Positions 26,431-36,712 of a stretch of 64,000 nucleotides of DNA are shown piece by piece. Each line of letters starts with the position of its first letter. Within the stretch, counting starts at the first letter, position 1. Made by a program: the position numbers and the translations under genes. This stretch comes from Imperialibacter roseus (lineage in GTDB: Bacteria; Bacteroidota; Bacteroidia; Cytophagales; Cyclobacteriaceae): NCBI RefSeq assembly GCF_032999765.1, contig NZ_CP136051.1, forward strand, positions 1,526,417 through 1,590,416, written 5' to 3'. The notes beneath the pieces were generated by a model, which was not told where the DNA came from, did not search any database, and saw nothing but the letters and a program-made list of their open reading frames with translations.

Positions 26431-27174
26431 ATGTCAGGACATAGCAAATGGTCAACGATCAAGCGGAAGAAAGGAGCGCTTGACGCCAAGAGGGGGAAAG
26501 TTTTCACCAAACTGAATCGGGAGATTACTGTTGCCATCAAAGAGGGTGGGCCCAATCCAGAAGCAAATACCAGGCTGAAAATAGCTATCCAGAATGCCAA
26601 AGGCGCCAATATGCCCAAGGATAATATTGACAGGGCGATCAAGAAAGCCTCAGATGCAGATGCTGACAGCTATTTTGAACTCACGTACGAAGGTTACGGC
26701 CCGCATGGTATCGCTATTTATGTGGAGTGCACCACCGATAATCAGAACCGCACAGTCCAAAATGTAAGACATGCCTTCACCAAGCATGGAGGGAGCCTGG
26801 GCACTAATGGCTCATTGGAATTTTTATTCGAAAGAAAAGGGAATTTTCAGATCCAAAAGCCGGTGGACTTTGACGAGGATGAGTTTACCCTGGAAGTGAT
26901 CGATGGAGGAGCGGAAGACCTGGAGGTGGAAGAGGAGTATGTGACGGTGACTTGTGCATTCGAAGATTTCGGTAAAATGCAGAAGAAGCTTGATGAGATG
27001 AACGTGCAGGTAGAGAACGCTGAGCTGCAGAGAGAGCCGGCCAACAGGCTTAGCTTAGGGGATGAGGAATTTGTAAAAGTAATGAAGCTCATCGACGCCC
27101 TGGAGGATGACGACGATGTGCAGAAGGTATTCCACAACCTGGAGATTACTGAGGCGCAAATGGAATTGATTTGA
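26431..27174 (+). CDS. YebC/PmpR-family protein
   Basis: Start set at the ATG at 26431 (MSGHSKWSTIKRKKGALDAK, the conserved family opening); the frame upstream to 26362 is built from repeat sequence. The product is 247 residues, standard for YebC. Known members act as transcriptional regulators or, as shown for some, as ribosome-associated factors relieving stalling at proline-rich stretches. The acidic second half (DFDEDEFTLEVIDGGAEDLE and following) is usual. The gene is likely cut off from its original promoter context by the four-helix-bundle cassette, yet remains intact. A hairpin follows at 27199-27223. Confidence 0.93.
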   Translation: MSGHSKWSTIKRKKGALDAKRGKVFTKLNREITVAIKEGGPNPEANTRLKIAIQNAKGANMPKDNIDRAIKKASDADADSYFELTYEGYGPHGIAIYVECTTDNQNRTVQNVRHAFTKHGGSLGTNGSLEFLFERKGNFQIQKPVDFDEDEFTLEVIDGGAEDLEVEEEYVTVTCAFEDFGKMQKKLDEMNVQVENAELQREPANRLSLGDEEFVKVMKLIDALEDDDDVQKVFHNLEITEAQMELI

Positions 27175-27198
27175 CCTCTTTTAATGTTACTTTCGGAT

Positions 27199-27230
27199 AA
27201 GGATTGACACTAAATCAATCCTTTATTATT
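27199..27230 (+). terminator. Weak intrinsic terminator after yebC
   Basis: AAGGATTG (27199-27206) pairs with CAATCCTT (27216-27223), followed by TATTATT. The stem is A/T-rich and the tail interrupted. It ends 9 bp before pncB, so it may instead act as a leader hairpin for pncB. Confidence 0.4.
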
Positions 27231-27231
27231 T

Positions 27232-28710
27232 ATGAAGATTACGAAAGACTTATACAGTGCTTCCATGGCGCTGCTTACCGACCTTTACCAGTTAACGATG
27301 GCTTTTGGCTACTGGAAGTCGGGCAAGGCAGACCAGAAGGCTGTTTTTAACCTATTCTTTAGAAACAACCCTTTTGGTGGGGGCTACACAGTCGCCTGCG
27401 GCCTGGAATACGTAGTAGACTATCTCAACAACTTTCATTTTTCAAAGCAGGACCTCAGCTACCTGGCTGAGACAACAGGCAACGACGGGCAACCGCTGTT
27501 TGAGCCTGCATTTCTCGAGTATCTGGCCAACCTGAAGTTTACCTGTGATATCGAAGCGGTGCCCGAAGGAACCATCGTTTTTCCCCACGAACCTATGGTG
27601 CGGGTGACAGGTTCCATTCTTCAATGCCAACTCATCGAAACGCCTCTTTTGAACCTTATCAATTTCCAAACGCTGGTGGCTACCAAAGCTTCCCGCATCT
27701 ACCAGGCTGCCGGCGGTGATCCGGTTATGGAGTTTGGTTTGAGGAGGGCGCAAGGTATTGACGGAGCGCTGGCCGCTAGTCGCTCCGCTTTTATCGGCGG
27801 CTGCACTTCCACCAGCAACGTGATGGCGGGTAAGCTCTTCGGAATTCCGGTAAGCGGTACCCATGCCCATAGCTGGGTGATGTCGTTCGATAGTGAGAAG
27901 GAGGCTTTTGAAACTTATGCCGAAGCCATGCCTAACAATACGGTGCTGCTGGTCGACACCTACGACACGGAGGAAGGCATCCGGCAGGCCATCGCTGTCG
28001 GAAAGACGATGCAGGCCAAAGGGCAGCAGTTGATGGGTATTCGGATAGACAGCGGTGACCTGGCCTATTTCTCGCAAATGGCCAGAGAGATGCTTGACGA
28101 AGCCGGCCTGAAGAATGTGAAAGTTGTGGCCAGCAACGACCTGGATGAAAACCTCATTCAGAGTTTGAAGCTGCAGGAAGCGAAAATTGACGTATGGGGC
28201 ATCGGCACTAAGCTGGTGACAGCCTATGACCAGCCGGCGCTGGGGGCAGTGTACAAGCTGTCGGCCATTGAGAACAATGGAAAGTGGGAATATAAGCTGA
28301 AGCTTTCTGAGCAAACGGTAAAAATGAACAACCCGGGTATCCAGCAGGTCAAGAGGTTCGATGACGGCAGGCAGTACGTGGGCGATATGATTTTTGACGT
28401 AAATACAGAGCTGAAAAAGAAGAGCCTCATTATTGACCCGATGGATGCTACAAAGAGAAAAACACTGAATGCGGAGAAGCTAAGTAGTGAAGATTTGCTG
28501 GTGCCGGTTTTCAAAAATGGTCGTTGTATCTATGCCTTGCCCGACATAAAGGATATCAAGAAGCGGCACACTGAGCAACTTGGTATGCTCGATAGAAGTG
28601 TAAAACGCTTTGTGAATCCACATGTTTACCCCGTAGGGTTGGAGGAAAGCCTTCATAAGGCCAAAACAGAACTGATTCTAAAACTTCGAAAAGTGACTAG
28701 CAATGAATAA
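27232..28710 (+). CDS. pncB: Nicotinate phosphoribosyltransferase
   Basis: A 492-residue enzyme of the Preiss-Handler pathway: nicotinate + PRPP + ATP to nicotinate mononucleotide. Landmarks are [18 protein letters not shown] at 14-31, [20 protein letters not shown] (substrate loop, about 163-182), [11 protein letters not shown] (catalytic His region) and [21 protein letters not shown] near the C-terminal third. It is the long form usual in Bacteroidota. The pncA gene overlaps its last 8 bases, so the two NAD-salvage enzymes are translationally coupled. Confidence 0.96.
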   Translation: MKITKDLYSASMALLTDLYQLTMAFGYWKSGKADQKAVFNLFFRNNPFGGGYTVACGLEYVVDYLNNFHFSKQDLSYLAETTGNDGQPLFEPAFLEYLANLKFTCDIEAVPEGTIVFPHEPMVRVTGSILQCQLIETPLLNLINFQTLVATKASRIYQAAGGDPVMEFGLRRAQGIDGALAASRSAFIGGCTSTSNVMAGKLFGIPVSGTHAHSWVMSFDSEKEAFETYAEAMPNNTVLLVDTYDTEEGIRQAIAVGKTMQAKGQQLMGIRIDSGDLAYFSQMAREMLDEAGLKNVKVVASNDLDENLIQSLKLQEAKIDVWGIGTKLVTAYDQPALGAVYKLSAIENNGKWEYKLKLSEQTVKMNNPGIQQVKRFDDGRQYVGDMIFDVNTELKKKSLIIDPMDATKRKTLNAEKLSSEDLLVPVFKNGRCIYALPDIKDIKKRHTEQLGMLDRSVKRFVNPHVYPVGLEESLHKAKTELILKLRKVTSNE

Positions 28711-29308
28711 AGAAGCCCTGATCGTTGTAGACATACAAAACGACTTTCTTCCTGGTGGTGCGCTGGCAGTTAACCAGGGTGATGAGATCATTCCTTTTGT
28801 CAATGAGTTGATGGAACAGTTCGACCTCGTCGTTGTTACACAAGACTGGCACCCGGCCAACCACGGTAGCTTTGCGGCTAACCACGAAGGGAAGAAGCCG
28901 GGCGAGATAATTGACTTGCATGGACTGCCTCAGATCATGTGGCCGGTGCATTGTGTGCAGGGGTCGAAAGGCGCTGAGTTTGCTTCAAATTTGAATACGA
29001 CAAGATTTAGGAAAGTATTTCGAAAAGGCACCGACTCCACAATTGATAGCTATAGCGGCTTGTTCGACAACGGGAAGAGGAAGTCGACAGGACTTGGCGA
29101 ATACTTAAAATCAGAAGGTGTGGAGAAAGTTACTGTGGTGGGGCTGGCTGCCGATTACTGCGTGAAGTTCACCGCTTTGGATGCGAAGGAATTTGGCTTT
29201 GAGGTCGTGTTGCCTGTGGCGGGCACACGGGCCGTCAACTTGCGACCAGGTGATTTTGAAAAGGCCCTGAAGGAATTGGAAAGGGCAGGGGTGGAGGTGA
29301 GGCGGTAA
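28703..29308 (+). CDS. pncA: Nicotinamidase
   Basis: A 201-residue cysteine hydrolase (isochorismatase fold) that turns nicotinamide into nicotinate, the substrate of the pncB product encoded just upstream. The catalytic triad is visible: Asp10 (VVDIQNDF), Lys108 (FRKGTDST) and Cys153 (AADYCVKF). Metal ligands Asp48 and His50 (TQDWHP) and His83 (PVHCVQGS) are present. It overlaps pncB by 8 bp. The message ends in the palindromic repeat at 29311-29373, which directly follows the stop codon. Confidence 0.96.
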   Translation: MNKEALIVVDIQNDFLPGGALAVNQGDEIIPFVNELMEQFDLVVVTQDWHPANHGSFAANHEGKKPGEIIDLHGLPQIMWPVHCVQGSKGAEFASNLNTTRFRKVFRKGTDSTIDSYSGLFDNGKRKSTGLGEYLKSEGVEKVTVVGLAADYCVKFTALDAKEFGFEVVLPVAGTRAVNLRPGDFEKALKELERAGVEVRR

Positions 29309-29310
29309 GA

Positions 29311-30388
<1,078 letters not shown>

Positions 30389-30409
30389 TTATGGTTATTA
30401 CAGAGAGTG

Positions 30410-30441
30410 CAAATCTAACACCCGTACCCACTAAAAACAAA
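30410..30441 (-). promoter_or_regulatory. gap promoter (Bacteroidota type)
   Basis: On the minus strand TTTG (30441-30438) is followed after 20 nt by TAGATTTG (30417-30410). Both are perfect matches to the phylum's -33/-7 consensus. It is 34 bp before the gap ATG. Confidence 0.65.
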
Positions 30442-30502
30442 GAAGTTGGCGGTTAAGGTTCAGTTGTTTTTGAAGGATTTTTAGAAAATTTTTCCGCAAT
30501 GC

Positions 30503-30533
30503 TTTGCAATTAAAATGAGGCCATATATCTTTG
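30503..30533 (+). promoter_or_regulatory. tRNA-Glu promoter (Bacteroidota type)
   Basis: TTTG at 30503-30506, 19 nt, then TATCTTTG at 30526-30533. Transcription would start about 55 nt before the mature tRNA 5' end. Confidence 0.55.
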
Positions 30534-30595
30534 CACCACAATTCAGGAAAGGGGTAGCGAATCAAGCTTAACTCTTCCTCAATTGTTCCCAAAAT

Positions 30596-30667
30596 GGTCC
30601 GTTCGTCTAGGGGTTAGGACGCCAGGTTTTCATCCTGGTAACAGGGGTTCGATTCCCCTACGGACTA
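30596..30667 (+). tRNA. tRNA-Glu (anticodon UUC)
   Basis: A full cloverleaf can be drawn. The acceptor stem pairs GGTCCGT (30596-30602) with ACGGACT (30660-30666), with a G-U closing pair. The anticodon stem is CCAGG/CCTGG (30622-30626 and 30634-30638) around the loop TTTTCAT, which puts TTC at 30629-30631. The T arm is AGGGG TTCGATT CCCCT. The discriminator is A30667; CCA is not encoded. An intrinsic terminator starts directly behind it. Confidence 0.95.
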
Positions 30668-30668
30668 C

Positions 30669-30696
30669 AAAAAGCCGCTAGAAAGCGGCTTTTTTC
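30669..30696. terminator. Bidirectional intrinsic terminator behind tRNA-Glu
   Basis: AAGCCGCT (30672-30679) pairs with AGCGGCTT (30684-30691), flanked by A-run and T-run, so it works on both strands. It serves the tRNA and the convergent ThuA operon, whose last stop is at 30733. Confidence 0.85.
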
Positions 30697-30732
30697 ATTT
30701 GTGGCAGCTTGCGTCGCAATGGGTTCACAACA

Positions 30733-31578
30733 TCATCTCTCAACAGCATTTGCCAGCATCTTCACAAACACCTCCTGCTGCCAGGCAGTGGCATCGTGAC
30801 CCATGGAGGTATAGAAGGTTCGGCCATTGCCAATTTGTTTGTGCCATGCCACCGGGTGGTCTTTTCCCATGCCAAAGTCTTTGTCGGTCATCCAAAGCAT
30901 GTTGCCGCTGGGAAGGATTTTGTCTCCATCAATGGTATAAAGAATACTGAAACCCTTCTTTCGTGGGTTGTCGAAAAACACATACCATTCATCGGTGTGG
31001 GTAAACTCGTGCGCCAGACCGGCAGCAAGCAGACTGTCGGCACCCGCTTCCAGCATCATGGTGGTTTCCTGCAACTGAGGGTTGAGCGGGTGGTGAGAGA
31101 AGGTAGCTCCCATCAGGTTGTCAGTATACCAATCCCAGTGATGCGAATTGTCGCCAGCACCATGGATGCCAATCAGACTGCCACCATTGTTGACGTAGTT
31201 TTCCAAATTTTGCTGCTGTTCATCGTTCAGCACACGGCCTGTGGAATTGTTGAAAATAACCACATCAAACTGGGCTAGCTGCTCACGATTAAATACACCG
31301 CCATCCTCTGTGTCGTAAAGAAACCAGTTGTTCTTAATGGCCAATTGAGCAAACACCTTTTTGCCAGCCTCTATCGATTCTCCGTGCCGGAAGCCGGAAG
31401 CCTTTGAAAAAAGCAGCACACTGGTTTGGTCTACCGGAATGGTGAGGTTTGGGGCTTCAGTTTCATACGACACAGGGAAACCATTCTTGATCTTGTACAT
31501 GAACCCGGCCAATAGCCCTACCAGCACCACCACGATGCCTAGCAAAGACCAAAGAGCTATTTTTAAAAACTTTTTCAT
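30733..31578 (-). CDS. ThuA-domain protein with N-terminal membrane anchor
   Basis: A 281-residue protein. Residues 7-27 form a single membrane helix and the rest (about 52-281) is a ThuA-like class I glutamine-amidotransferase fold: VLLFSKASGFRH, VVIFNNSTGRVLNDEQQQNL, GIHGAGDNSHHWDWY and FYTSMGHDATAW. ThuA was named from rhizobial trehalose/maltitol utilisation, where it is linked to 3-keto-sugar metabolism; the usual Cys-His-Glu amidotransferase triad is absent here. It lies 24 bp downstream of the large ThuA/dehydrogenase gene and is surely co-transcribed. A periplasm-facing sugar-processing role is inference. Confidence 0.88.
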   Translation of the reverse strand: MKKFLKIALWSLLGIVVVLVGLLAGFMYKIKNGFPVSYETEAPNLTIPVDQTSVLLFSKASGFRHGESIEAGKKVFAQLAIKNNWFLYDTEDGGVFNREQLAQFDVVIFNNSTGRVLNDEQQQNLENYVNNGGSLIGIHGAGDNSHHWDWYTDNLMGATFSHHPLNPQLQETTMMLEAGADSLLAAGLAHEFTHTDEWYVFFDNPRKKGFSILYTIDGDKILPSGNMLWMTDKDFGMGKDHPVAWHKQIGNGRTFYTSMGHDATAWQQEVFVKMLANAVER

Positions 31579-31602
31579 GGGAAAGAAATCAGGGTTTTTC
31601 TT

Positions 31603-34600
31603 TTATTTTTTGATAAACTCAATGGAGGCCAGACCGGCAAATATCTTTGTGGCATCAGCGCATTTGAAGGTGAAAACGAGCGTGTGTGGGCCGTCAACCG
31701 GGTCAATATCTACAACCATTTCCTTGAAGCCAAGATCAGTCAGGCCTGTTTCAAACGTTCCTGCTCCTATCTTTTGGCCATCAACGCCATCAATCATCAC
31801 GTTCATTGAGCCGCCGGAGAAATAGGTGGGGGCAACCACCAGGTTCAGCTTCAGCTTACCCACTCCGGTCAGGTCGATGTTGTTGTATTGGAGCACACCA
31901 TCGTCGCTGGGTAAAGTCATGGTCATGTCGTTTTCAATCCCGGGCATCATGCCTGCCGTTACATTGAACGTCATCACATTCTTTTTGCTGCTGAACTTGT
32001 CACCATTTATGATCGGGTAGGAGAGCGAAAGCACTTTGGTAGCAGTTAGCGGCTTCATGCCATTGGCGCCCCTGTCGGTATAGGAGGCAGTGAAAATATA
32101 AGTGCCTTCCTTTTCCGCCGGCTTATGCTTATTGAGGGCATAGGAGCCTTTGTAAGGGAGGCCTCCTTTCGCAGGTTTTCCGCTCAGCGACAGGATGTAG
32201 GCAATCATTTTCTCAGTGTCGGCGGTGCTTAGTTGTGGGTGAGGCGACATCATCAGGTCACCCCATACGCCGGCGCCACCTTTGATGACTTTTTCGGCCA
32301 GGGCTTTCACCGCACCTTCGTTGCCTGCGTACTTGTCTGCAATGGCTGTGAAGGTAGGGCCCACTGATTTTTCGGTAAGAGAATGGCATGCCTTGCAGTC
32401 GGAAGTTTCCATGAGCGCTTTACCTACGAGGAATGCCGATGCTTCCATATTGGCCTGATGCCCTTGCATAATTTCGGTTACATCGTAGCCCCTGGCCAGG
32501 TAATCGGCGGTGAAAGTAACAGCCGAGGGGTTGATGCCCTGGTTGATGGAGCCGTCTTCGGAATCCTGCACGGTCACTTCATAGTCAAAGGTTGAATTGC
32601 TCCAGTAAAATGACTGATTTCCTTTAAAGACAAGGTTTACTTCCGGCAGGTCGTTGCCAGCCAAAACGGTAGCTTCAGCGGTAGATACTTCGCCAGAGGG
32701 ATCCGTTACCGTCAAGCTTACATTGTATTCACCGGGCGTTTTATACTCGTACACAGGGTTTTTCTCTGTTGATGAACCACCATCACCAAAGACCCAGGCG
32801 TAGGAAAGTGCGTCTCCATCGAAATCTTTGGAGGCCTCTCCACTGAATTGGACGGCAAAAGGTGTTTTCCCTATCATTTTATTCGCTTCAATGACCGCAA
32901 GTGGCACCCTGTTGCCTGATGAGTAAGTGATGTGGATCAACCTGGCATCCATATTTTGCGTGAACCAGTTGGTGCCGTATTCAAGGGCATAGAAATCACC
33001 CGTGGGACTAATCACCAGGTCGACCATGTTGTTGAACAACATATTGGGCAGAAAACGCTCCATTCTCACAAAGTCTCCATTGTCATCCAGCGTTACCGCC
33101 ATTACCCAGCCACGCATCCAGTCGTAGGTGAAAAGCTTTTTGTCGTAGTACTCAGGGAGCCGCTGGTCTGATTCGGGGTAGCGGTCTTTGTAAAAGACGG
33201 GGCCTGCCATGGCATTTCTGCCGCCTTCACCCACCAAAGGGTACTCGGTGGATTCAGCATAGGGATAGTAGTATAATGGAGGATTAGCAGGCGGTAAATC
33301 CTTCGCTCCGGTATTGTTGGGAGAGGTATTGACGGGCTTTTTTGGGTCAAACAGCGGGCCGGTCTTGTTGTTGGTGTAGTCGTAGTGATTATAGGGGAAG
33401 TTGTTGCCTATAAAATAAGGCCACCCAAAATTACCTGCCTTTTTGGCCTGATTGAGTTCGTCATAACCCCGGGAGCCAAATCCAGCGCTGTCTTTAGCGG
33501 CATCGGGCCCCACGTCACCCCAGTAGAGGTAGCCATTTTTAGGGTCAATTGATATTCTGAATGGGTTTCGCAGTCCCATTACATAAATTTCAGGCCTGCC
33601 CTTTGTTGGATCGGTGAAAAGATTGCCTTCGGGAATTGAGTAAGTTCCATCATCTTCAGGCTTGATGCGTAGTATTTTTCCACGCAGATCGTTGGTGTTG
33701 GCCGACGACTTCTGTGCGTCCCATGGTGACCGGCCTTCGCCTTCGTCAATTGGGCCATAGCCGGTGGCACGAGGGCTGGTGTTGTCTCCAAGCGACACAT
33801 AAAGCAACCTGTCAGGGCCAAATTCTACAGAGCCGGCCGAGTGGCAACATTCCTGCCGCTGCGTGGGCACGGTCAGTAGCACCTTTTCGGACGCATAGAG
33901 CAAAGAGTCACCTTCAAAAGTGAAGCGGGAAAGGTGCTGCTTCGGTTCGTCACCCACCGGAGAGTAGAACAGGTAGATCCAGTGGTTGCTGGCGTAGTCA
34001 GGATCAATGGCAAATCCCAGTAGGCCGTCTTCCAGCTCACTGTGTACCGGAAAAGTGGTGACAAGCTTCACACTGTCCGCCCCTTTCTTGAAGAGCTTAA
34101 TCGCACCTTTCCTTTCTATAAATAGGATGTCTTCATTAGGGAAAATATCGAGTTCCATTGGCTCATTCAGATTGAAAGCAAGTACATTTTTCTGGAACCG
34201 GTTCTCTTCCGGAGCCACCCTCGAATTGTTATAGTCAACGGGTGTTCCGGGCCCCGCAGCATATTGGATGCCGCCCCACAGCATTGTCAGGAAGTCCTGA
34301 TCTTTCCATGCTTCATTCGTGTGTCCCAGGCCTGTGTACCACGACCTGCCTCCGTCAAAATCACGGTACCAGGTAATGGGGTGGTTTTCTCCGTTGGTGC
34401 CGCCTTCATAAGACAGCTCATCGAGATTGAGCAATACGTTGATGTCAGCTTTGATCTCTTTATAGTTGTACCACTCGTCGGTGCGAGGCCAGCTTTCGGG
34501 CAGGTGTTGTGTAGAAAAGTGGGTTTTGTCCACCACCCGCACCGTGGCATCTCTTACATTCGGATCGGAGGGGTGGCCGTTGAAATAAGCACCCACCAGT

Positions 34601-34986
34601 TCGCCGTACCAGGGCCAGTCATATTCTGTGTCGGCGGCAGCATGGACGCCTACAAACCCGCCACCTGCCTGAATCCAGCGGTTCATTTCCAGCTGCTGGG
34701 CGTCGTTGAGCACATCGCCAGTGGTGTGCAGAAACACGATTACGTTGTAATTCTGAAGGTTGGCTTCGTTGAAGTCATCACTGTTCTCTGTAGTGTCAAC
34801 GGAAAAGCCATGCTGTTTTGCCAGCTCAAGTATGGCTGTTTTTCCCGCAGGTATGGATTCGTGGCGAAACTCCGCCGTCTTAGAGAAAACCAGCACCTTG
34901 ATATCACGTGTGTCCCGGGTAAAGTAAAAGTAAGCGGCAGTGACAAGCACTGCCAATGTCAGCAGGATGATGTAGCGTTTTTTCAT
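31603..34986 (-). CDS. Multidomain ThuA / PQQ-type sugar dehydrogenase / PKD / cytochrome c / CBM protein
   Basis: An 1127-residue exported protein. In order: an N-terminal signal or anchor (4-22); a ThuA domain (about 28-240, with GVHAAADTEYDWPWYG and WYTGLGHT); a soluble glucose-dehydrogenase-like beta-propeller (about 265-690, with SLGDNTSPRATG, DLRGKILRI and VMGLRNPFR); a PKD domain (about 695-780, YAWVFGDGGSS); a single-haem cytochrome c (CKACH at 864-868, axial Met near 912); and a C-terminal carbohydrate-binding-like beta domain (about 990-1127). It should oxidise a sugar and pass electrons to its own haem in the periplasm. The promoter faces the Nudix-like regulator, which probably controls it. 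Confidence 0.9.
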   Translation of the reverse strand: MKKRYIILLTLAVLVTAAYFYFTRDTRDIKVLVFSKTAEFRHESIPAGKTAILELAKQHGFSVDTTENSDDFNEANLQNYNVIVFLHTTGDVLNDAQQLEMNRWIQAGGGFVGVHAAADTEYDWPWYGELVGAYFNGHPSDPNVRDATVRVVDKTHFSTQHLPESWPRTDEWYNYKEIKADINVLLNLDELSYEGGTNGENHPITWYRDFDGGRSWYTGLGHTNEAWKDQDFLTMLWGGIQYAAGPGTPVDYNNSRVAPEENRFQKNVLAFNLNEPMELDIFPNEDILFIERKGAIKLFKKGADSVKLVTTFPVHSELEDGLLGFAIDPDYASNHWIYLFYSPVGDEPKQHLSRFTFEGDSLLYASEKVLLTVPTQRQECCHSAGSVEFGPDRLLYVSLGDNTSPRATGYGPIDEGEGRSPWDAQKSSANTNDLRGKILRIKPEDDGTYSIPEGNLFTDPTKGRPEIYVMGLRNPFRISIDPKNGYLYWGDVGPDAAKDSAGFGSRGYDELNQAKKAGNFGWPYFIGNNFPYNHYDYTNNKTGPLFDPKKPVNTSPNNTGAKDLPPANPPLYYYPYAESTEYPLVGEGGRNAMAGPVFYKDRYPESDQRLPEYYDKKLFTYDWMRGWVMAVTLDDNGDFVRMERFLPNMLFNNMVDLVISPTGDFYALEYGTNWFTQNMDARLIHITYSSGNRVPLAVIEANKMIGKTPFAVQFSGEASKDFDGDALSYAWVFGDGGSSTEKNPVYEYKTPGEYNVSLTVTDPSGEVSTAEATVLAGNDLPEVNLVFKGNQSFYWSNSTFDYEVTVQDSEDGSINQGINPSAVTFTADYLARGYDVTEIMQGHQANMEASAFLVGKALMETSDCKACHSLTEKSVGPTFTAIADKYAGNEGAVKALAEKVIKGGAGVWGDLMMSPHPQLSTADTEKMIAYILSLSGKPAKGGLPYKGSYALNKHKPAEKEGTYIFTASYTDRGANGMKPLTATKVLSLSYPIINGDKFSSKKNVMTFNVTAGMMPGIENDMTMTLPSDDGVLQYNNIDLTGVGKLKLNLVVAPTYFSGGSMNVMIDGVDGQKIGAGTFETGLTDLGFKEMVVDIDPVDGPHTLVFTFKCADATKIFAGLASIEFIKK

Positions 34987-35058
34987 AATGAAAACTAAAT
35001 AATTTAAACCAACAGGAGTGAAGGACCGGTTGGCTTTTTTGTTACATTTGTTAAAATC

Positions 35059-35114
35059 TAATAAATAAAGGTAACTGCTTTATTATTAACATTTATTAAA
35101 TTTTAATAAATAAA
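35059..35114. promoter_or_regulatory. Palindromic AT-rich operator region between ThuA operon and Nudix-like regulator
   Basis: ATTTATTAAA (35091-35100) and TTTAATAAAT (35102-35111) form a perfect 21-bp dyad. TAATAAATAAA occurs directly repeated at 35059-35069 and 35104-35114, and CTTTATTATTA (35078-35088) gives a looser inverted partner to the first copy. The region sits in the 147-bp divergent gap, 20-75 bp before the regulator gene. It is the obvious binding site for that regulator. Confidence 0.55.
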
Positions 35115-35133
35115 TTTTGCTCTGTTAGAAACT

Positions 35134-35910
35134 ATGAACGGCTTGCAGGAAATAAGGCATTTTTTGGAGAAGGGGTATCGGGAATACCGGGCTAACGTCT
35201 CGGTGGATTGCACAATTTTTGGTTACCACGAAGGCAAGCTCCAGGTGCTGCTGCTTAAAAACAAGCTGTTGTCACAATGGAGTCTGCCCGGCGGCTATGT
35301 GAAGCATACGGAAAACCTGGATGAAGCGGCTGCAAGGGTAACAGCAGAAAGAACAGGCATCGAAAACCTTTTTCTGAAGCAGTTCAAGGTGTTCGGAGAC
35401 CCTGATAGAAATAGGATGGACGGTTTCGACCCTGAGATGCTTTATGAAATGACGGGCGTCAGGGTAACTGAAGACAGCTGGCTGGCAGGGCAGGCTGTCA
35501 CTATTGGATTTTATGCCATTACCGACATCGTGCATGCCCAGCCCAAAGCAGATATATTTTCAAGTGAAAGCCAGTGGTTTTCTATCGACGAGTTGCCCCG
35601 CATGGCTTTCGACCACAATGAGATTGTGCGGGAGGCGCTCTTCAACATGCGGATCCATCTGTATCATTTCCCTATTGGAAAAAACCTTTTGCCTCAGAAA
35701 TTCACCCTGAAAGAGATCAGGCTTTTTTATGAGGTGATGTCTGGCAAAACCCTCAATGCGTCCAACTTCCCTAACAAACTTATTTCTATAGGCCTGATCA
35801 AAAAGACCGATGAGAAGCTAAAGATCGGCGCCCACCGCTCACCCACGTTTTACACTTTCAACGACGAGGTGTACGAAAAGGCACTGGAGGAAGGTGTGGT
35901 GTTGGTTTAG
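35134..35910 (+). CDS. Nudix-like transcriptional regulator (NrtR/AraR type)
   Basis: A 258-residue protein with an N-terminal Nudix fold (about 20-150) and a C-terminal winged helix (about 175-258; PQKFTLKEIRLFYEVMSGKT, then NFPNKLISIGLIKKT). The Nudix box is degenerate: the segment after GGYVKHTENLDEAAA reads RVTAERTG instead of REUXEEXG, losing metal-binding glutamates, so it should bind but not hydrolyse its ligand. This matches NrtR-type regulators, which in Bacteroidota include AraR-like sugar sensors. It is divergent from the ThuA/dehydrogenase operon with palindromes between. A decayed copy of its 3' end occurs at 48003-48127. Confidence 0.85.
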   Translation: MNGLQEIRHFLEKGYREYRANVSVDCTIFGYHEGKLQVLLLKNKLLSQWSLPGGYVKHTENLDEAAARVTAERTGIENLFLKQFKVFGDPDRNRMDGFDPEMLYEMTGVRVTEDSWLAGQAVTIGFYAITDIVHAQPKADIFSSESQWFSIDELPRMAFDHNEIVREALFNMRIHLYHFPIGKNLLPQKFTLKEIRLFYEVMSGKTLNASNFPNKLISIGLIKKTDEKLKIGAHRSPTFYTFNDEVYEKALEEGVVLV

Positions 35911-36040
35911 GTAGCAGAATAGTATTTTTCTCGCTTTCGTACGTGGAGAGGCGGAACACGCAATGATCAACGATTACTCACAGCGCTCTTCATTACCGGA
36001 GGAGGGAATTATTTACCATCAGCCTTTATTTTTTACAATC

Positions 36041-36712
36041 CTATCCAATAAGATGGAAGTAAACTGATATTGGCATAGCGGCAAAGATCACCGAAACAAT
36101 AACAGAAAATGTAAAACCGCTTAAGTGGATCAATTTATTGTATTTGATATGATTGATTCCCAGCGACTGGAAGGCGCTATTAAAGCCGTGCAATAAATGC
36201 CAAAACAGTGAAATGCAACCGAAGAGATAGATAAGTACTTCCCACGGGTTCTGGAATGTGTCCATTATCATTTGATAAAGGTTTAATTCTTCTCCAAACC
36301 GAAATTGATTTGTTCTGTTTGGTATCCAAAAGTTGGAAGTGTGAATGACGAGAAACAGGAGAATTAATGTGCCAAACAAGGTCATGCTTCGACTGTACCA
36401 TTTACTTCCTTTTTCTGGGCTTGAGTAGCCATACCGGACTGGTCTTGAGTTACGATTCTGCTTCCATAATAGGAGGCCCTGAAGTATGTGTATGAGAAAA
36501 CCGGCTACCAACACTATTTCAATCGTCCGGATAACGGGGTTGGTGCCCATAAAGTGAGCCCAGTGAGAAAAGACAACTCCGCCATCGTCGACAAAAATCA
36601 AAGCATTGATGGCGCAGTGAACGACCAAAAAGCTAATCAGAAATAGTCCGGTAAGGGCCATGACTACCTTTTTGCCGACTGAGCTGGTCAAAAGTAAGGT
36701 GATCCATTTCAT
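36041..36712 (-). CDS. Succinate dehydrogenase cytochrome b subunit (b558 family), orphan
   Basis: A 223-residue inner-membrane protein with five helices (about 13-37, 60-83, 107-128, 157-178, 196-218) and histidines that could hold haem (VVHCAINAL, GFLIHILQGLL, FLVIHTSNFW, LFWHLLHGFNS). This is the SdhC-type anchor of the Bacteroidota/Bacillus b558 class that links succinate oxidation or fumarate reduction to quinone. The flavoprotein and iron-sulfur genes that normally follow it are absent: the next gene downstream on this strand is the distant ThuA protein. It may serve as a second copy or partner a remote SdhAB. Confidence 0.85.
   Translation of the reverse strand: MKWITLLLTSSVGKKVVMALTGLFLISFLVVHCAINALIFVDDGGVVFSHWAHFMGTNPVIRTIEIVLVAGFLIHILQGLLLWKQNRNSRPVRYGYSSPEKGSKWYSRSMTLFGTLILLFLVIHTSNFWIPNRTNQFRFGEELNLYQMIMDTFQNPWEVLIYLFGCISLFWHLLHGFNSAFQSLGINHIKYNKLIHLSGFTFSVIVSVIFAAMPISVYFHLIG

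Noticed and set aside
27442-28314. 290-codon minus-strand frame inside pncB
   Set aside because: Antisense to an unmistakable enzyme gene, with no recognisable motif.
34264-34998. 244-codon plus-strand frame inside the ThuA fusion gene
   Set aside because: Lies opposite the conserved ThuA domain and has no motif of its own.
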